Source: Dyella thiooxydans
GTDB lineage: Bacteria; Pseudomonadota; Gammaproteobacteria; Xanthomonadales; Rhodanobacteraceae
DNA: 64,000 nt
Assembly: GCF_001641285.1 (NCBI RefSeq)
Contig: NZ_CP014841.1
Span: 1,922,001-1,986,000, forward strand
Direction: 5' to 3'
Below are positions 62,478-64,000 of this stretch, one piece after another. Each line of letters begins with the position of its first letter. Position 1 is the stretch's first letter. The translations under genes were made by a program, and so were the position numbers. Below the pieces are notes generated by a model. It was given only the letters and a program-made list of their open reading frames with translations. It did no database searches and was not told the DNA's origin.

Positions 62478-63611
62478 TCAGAGGAACAATCGCTCGCAGA
62501 TACCCGCGTAAAGGGCCAGCAATCGCTCCAAATCCTCGACCGCCACGCACTCGTCCACCTTGTGGATGGTGGCATTCACCGGCCCCAGCTCCACCACTTC
62601 GGCACCCAGCGGGGCGATGAAGCGGCCGTCCGACGTGCCGCCGCCGGTGCTCTCCACCGGCGACACGCCCGCCAGCTCGCGGCACACCGACGCCACCACC
62701 TCGCGCAGGCGTCCGCCCGGCGGGGTGAGGAACGGCTCGCCCGAGAGGTTCCAGTCCAGCGAGTAATCCAGCCCGTGGCGATCGAGGATGGCCTGTGCCC
62801 GGGCCCTCAGGTCCCCGGCGCTACTGGCCGTGCTGTAGCGGAAGTTGAACAGCGCCGTGAGCGCGCCCGGGATGACATTGGTGGCACCGGTGCCCGCATT
62901 GAGGTTCGACACCTGGAACGAGGTCGGCGGGAAATCGGCGTTGCCCTCGTCCCAGCGCTCGAGTGCCAGTTCGGCCAGCGCGGGGGCGAAGGCGTGGATC
63001 GGGTTCTTCGCCTTCTCCGGATACGCCACGTGGCCCTGCACGCCGCGCACGGTGAGCGTGCCGCTGAGCGACCCACGCCGACCCACGCGGACCAGGTCGC
63101 CGAGACGCGTGGTCGACGAGGGCTCGCCGACCACGCACCAGTCGATGCGCTCGCCCTCGGCACGGAACACCTCGGCGACCTTGCGCACGCCGTCGAGGTT
63201 GGTCGGGCCTTCCTCGTCGCTGGTCAGCAGCAACCCGACGCGCCCCGCGTGGTCCGGATGCGCGGCGACGAAGCTCTCCAGCGCCACCACCATCGCCGCC
63301 ACCGAACCCTTCATGTCGGCCGCGCCGCGGCCGTACAGCACGCCGTCGACCACGGTCGGCCCGAACGGATCGAAGCGCCACGAGTCCACCGGGCCCGTCG
63401 GCACCACGTCGGTGTGACCGAGGAAGGCCAGCGTGGAGCCGCCTTCGCCGTGCGTGGCCCACAGGTTGTCGACCTCGCCGAAGCGCAGGTGGCGCACGCG
63501 AAAGCCGGCCTTCGTCAGCCGCGCGGCGATCATCGACTGGCATCCGGCGTCGTCGGGCGTGACCGAAGCGCGGCGGATCAGATCGCAGGTGAGGTCTAAG
63601 ACGTCGCTCAT
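62478..63611 (-). CDS. dapE: Succinyl-diaminopimelate desuccinylase
   Basis: A 377-residue dizinc M20 peptidase-type enzyme that makes L,L-diaminopimelate for lysine and peptidoglycan synthesis. The metal ligands are His in [11 protein letters not shown] (about 68), Asp in [11 protein letters not shown] (about 100), the catalytic/ligand Glu pair in [10 protein letters not shown] (about 134), Glu in VVGEPSSTT and the C-terminal His in [11 protein letters not shown]. It overlaps the ArsC-like gene by 4 bp, the arsC/yffB-dapE order seen in many gammaproteobacteria. Confidence 0.96.
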   Translation of the reverse strand: MSDVLDLTCDLIRRASVTPDDAGCQSMIAARLTKAGFRVRHLRFGEVDNLWATHGEGGSTLAFLGHTDVVPTGPVDSWRFDPFGPTVVDGVLYGRGAADMKGSVAAMVVALESFVAAHPDHAGRVGLLLTSDEEGPTNLDGVRKVAEVFRAEGERIDWCVVGEPSSTTRLGDLVRVGRRGSLSGTLTVRGVQGHVAYPEKAKNPIHAFAPALAELALERWDEGNADFPPTSFQVSNLNAGTGATNVIPGALTALFNFRYSTASSAGDLRARAQAILDRHGLDYSLDWNLSGEPFLTPPGGRLREVVASVCRELAGVSPVESTGGGTSDGRFIAPLGAEVVELGPVNATIHKVDECVAVEDLERLLALYAGICERLFL

Positions 63612-63985
63612 GCGGTGGCCCTGCCCTTGCCGAATCGCTTTTCGTATTGCCCGCCGGTGAAGCCCAGCAGCAGCGTGCCATCGGCGAGCACCGCCAGCGG
63701 CTGGCGCAGCACGCCGGGATGCTCGCGGATCAGCAGTGTCCACTCCGGATCGCTCTCCGGGTTGCGCCGCTGCGGCAGCAGGCCTTTCCAGGCGCGGCCA
63801 CTGCGGTCGGCCAGCGCGTCCCAGCCGCCGGCGGCCTGCGCCCAGGCCTTCAGCGCCTCGGGCGCGGGCCGCTCGCGCTGGGTGTCGACGAAGCGATACG
63901 CGTGGCCGAAACGGTCCAGCCACGCACAGGCCTTGCGGCAGGCATCGGTGCCCGCCAGTCCATAGAGGACTGCGGCCTCAGCCAC
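63608..63985 (-). CDS. ArsC/Spx-family protein (YffB-like)
   Basis: A 125-residue thioredoxin-fold protein of the ArsC/YffB type. The family's active region reads [20 protein letters not shown], with one Cys at the usual position and a second three residues later, rather than the more common NCDTxKKAR. The rest ([32 protein letters not shown]) is typical. YffB-like proteins are glutathione-dependent reductase candidates of unproven role. The GTG start overlaps the upstream gene's end by 8 bases and its stop overlaps dapE. Confidence 0.85.
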   Translation of the reverse strand: MAEAAVLYGLAGTDACRKACAWLDRFGHAYRFVDTQRERPAPEALKAWAQAAGGWDALADRSGRAWKGLLPQRRNPESDPEWTLLIREHPGVLRQPLAVLADGTLLLGFTGGQYEKRFGKGRATA

Positions 63986-64000
63986 CGAACAGTTCCTTGA
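63978..64000 (-). CDS. Last codons of an unidentified upstream gene
   Basis: On the minus strand the edge reads KELFGG then a TGA that overlaps the GTG start of the ArsC-like gene. Only six residues are visible. By gene order dapD is a reasonable guess, but this is inference and too short to confirm. Confidence 0.35.

Overview
The window is GC-rich, densely packed chromosomal DNA from a gammaproteobacterium, most likely of the Xanthomonadales and probably Rhodanobacteraceae (Rhodanobacter/Dyella/Frateuria-like). The grounds are the Rrf2-type regulator fused by overlap to sufB, the tgt-yajC-secD-secF order, amgK-murU cell-wall recycling, a near-perfect CRP/Clp operator and GTAG-type REP elements. 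The genus cannot be fixed from this sequence alone. I see no tRNA, rRNA, prophage, insertion sequence or CRISPR array; almost everything is single-copy core or lineage-core gene content.

Layout. 0-5.3 kb: start of the SUF operon (regulator plus 5' end of sufB), a sigma-54-type promoter driving glnK-amtB, then a convergent pair of c-di-GMP genes (HD-GYP and EAL). 5.6-9.5 kb: amgK-murU, convergent with motAB, which has its own sigma-28-type promoter. 9.6-14.4 kb: tgt, yajC, secD, secF ending in a strong terminator. 14.4-19.5 kb: tesB, a DUF2007-like protein, bpt with a REP element and a second partial copy of its 3' end, an FMN-binding glutamate-synthase-like protein, and purT. 19.6-22.2 kb: an SPFH protein, a 23-residue membrane microprotein, a ribbon-helix-helix protein and a periplasmic hydrolase behind a GATATC-rich palindrome. 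22.2-25.1 kb: DUF423 and copper/cytochrome oxidase assembly genes (SCO, PCuAC, CtaG). 25.1-30.3 kb: a GldG-like ABC system and an SRPBCC protein. 30.5-35.7 kb: a DesK/DesR-like two-component pair, a GNAT acetyltransferase, minCDE and a small HExxH protein. 35.7-42.6 kb: a DUF5916 protein, a Bcr/CflA transporter, a fluoride riboswitch with crcB and DUF190, cfa and a periplasmic aminopeptidase-like hydrolase. 42.7-49.2 kb: a MASE1-GGDEF cyclase, cupin, TraB/GumN-like protein, N-formylglutamate amidohydrolase and parC, with REP elements and tandem repeats. 49.2-56 kb: SURF1, small unknowns, two Nudix hydrolases, a phosphodiester glycosidase-like lipoprotein, a penicillin-acylase-family protein and DUF3224. 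56-64 kb: a DGPF/ECF42 sigma pair, a 1103-residue SBP-PAS-GGDEF-EAL protein, a secreted protein behind the Clp site, and dapE with an ArsC-like gene.

Themes. Four c-di-GMP-linked enzymes (one likely cyclase, two EAL proteins, one HD-GYP with an altered metal ligand) and a consensus operator for the CRP/Clp family lie in one window. In Xanthomonas Clp is itself a c-di-GMP receptor, so a link is plausible but inferred. Respiratory copper-centre assembly genes are split between 23-25 kb and 50 kb. Several control elements can be read directly: a fluoride riboswitch with its terminator, sigma-54 and sigma-28 promoters, and several intrinsic terminators. The least explained elements are the SPFH/microprotein/RHH/hydrolase set, the REP elements that supply stop codons to two genes, the bpt 3' remnant, and the repeat block after parC.
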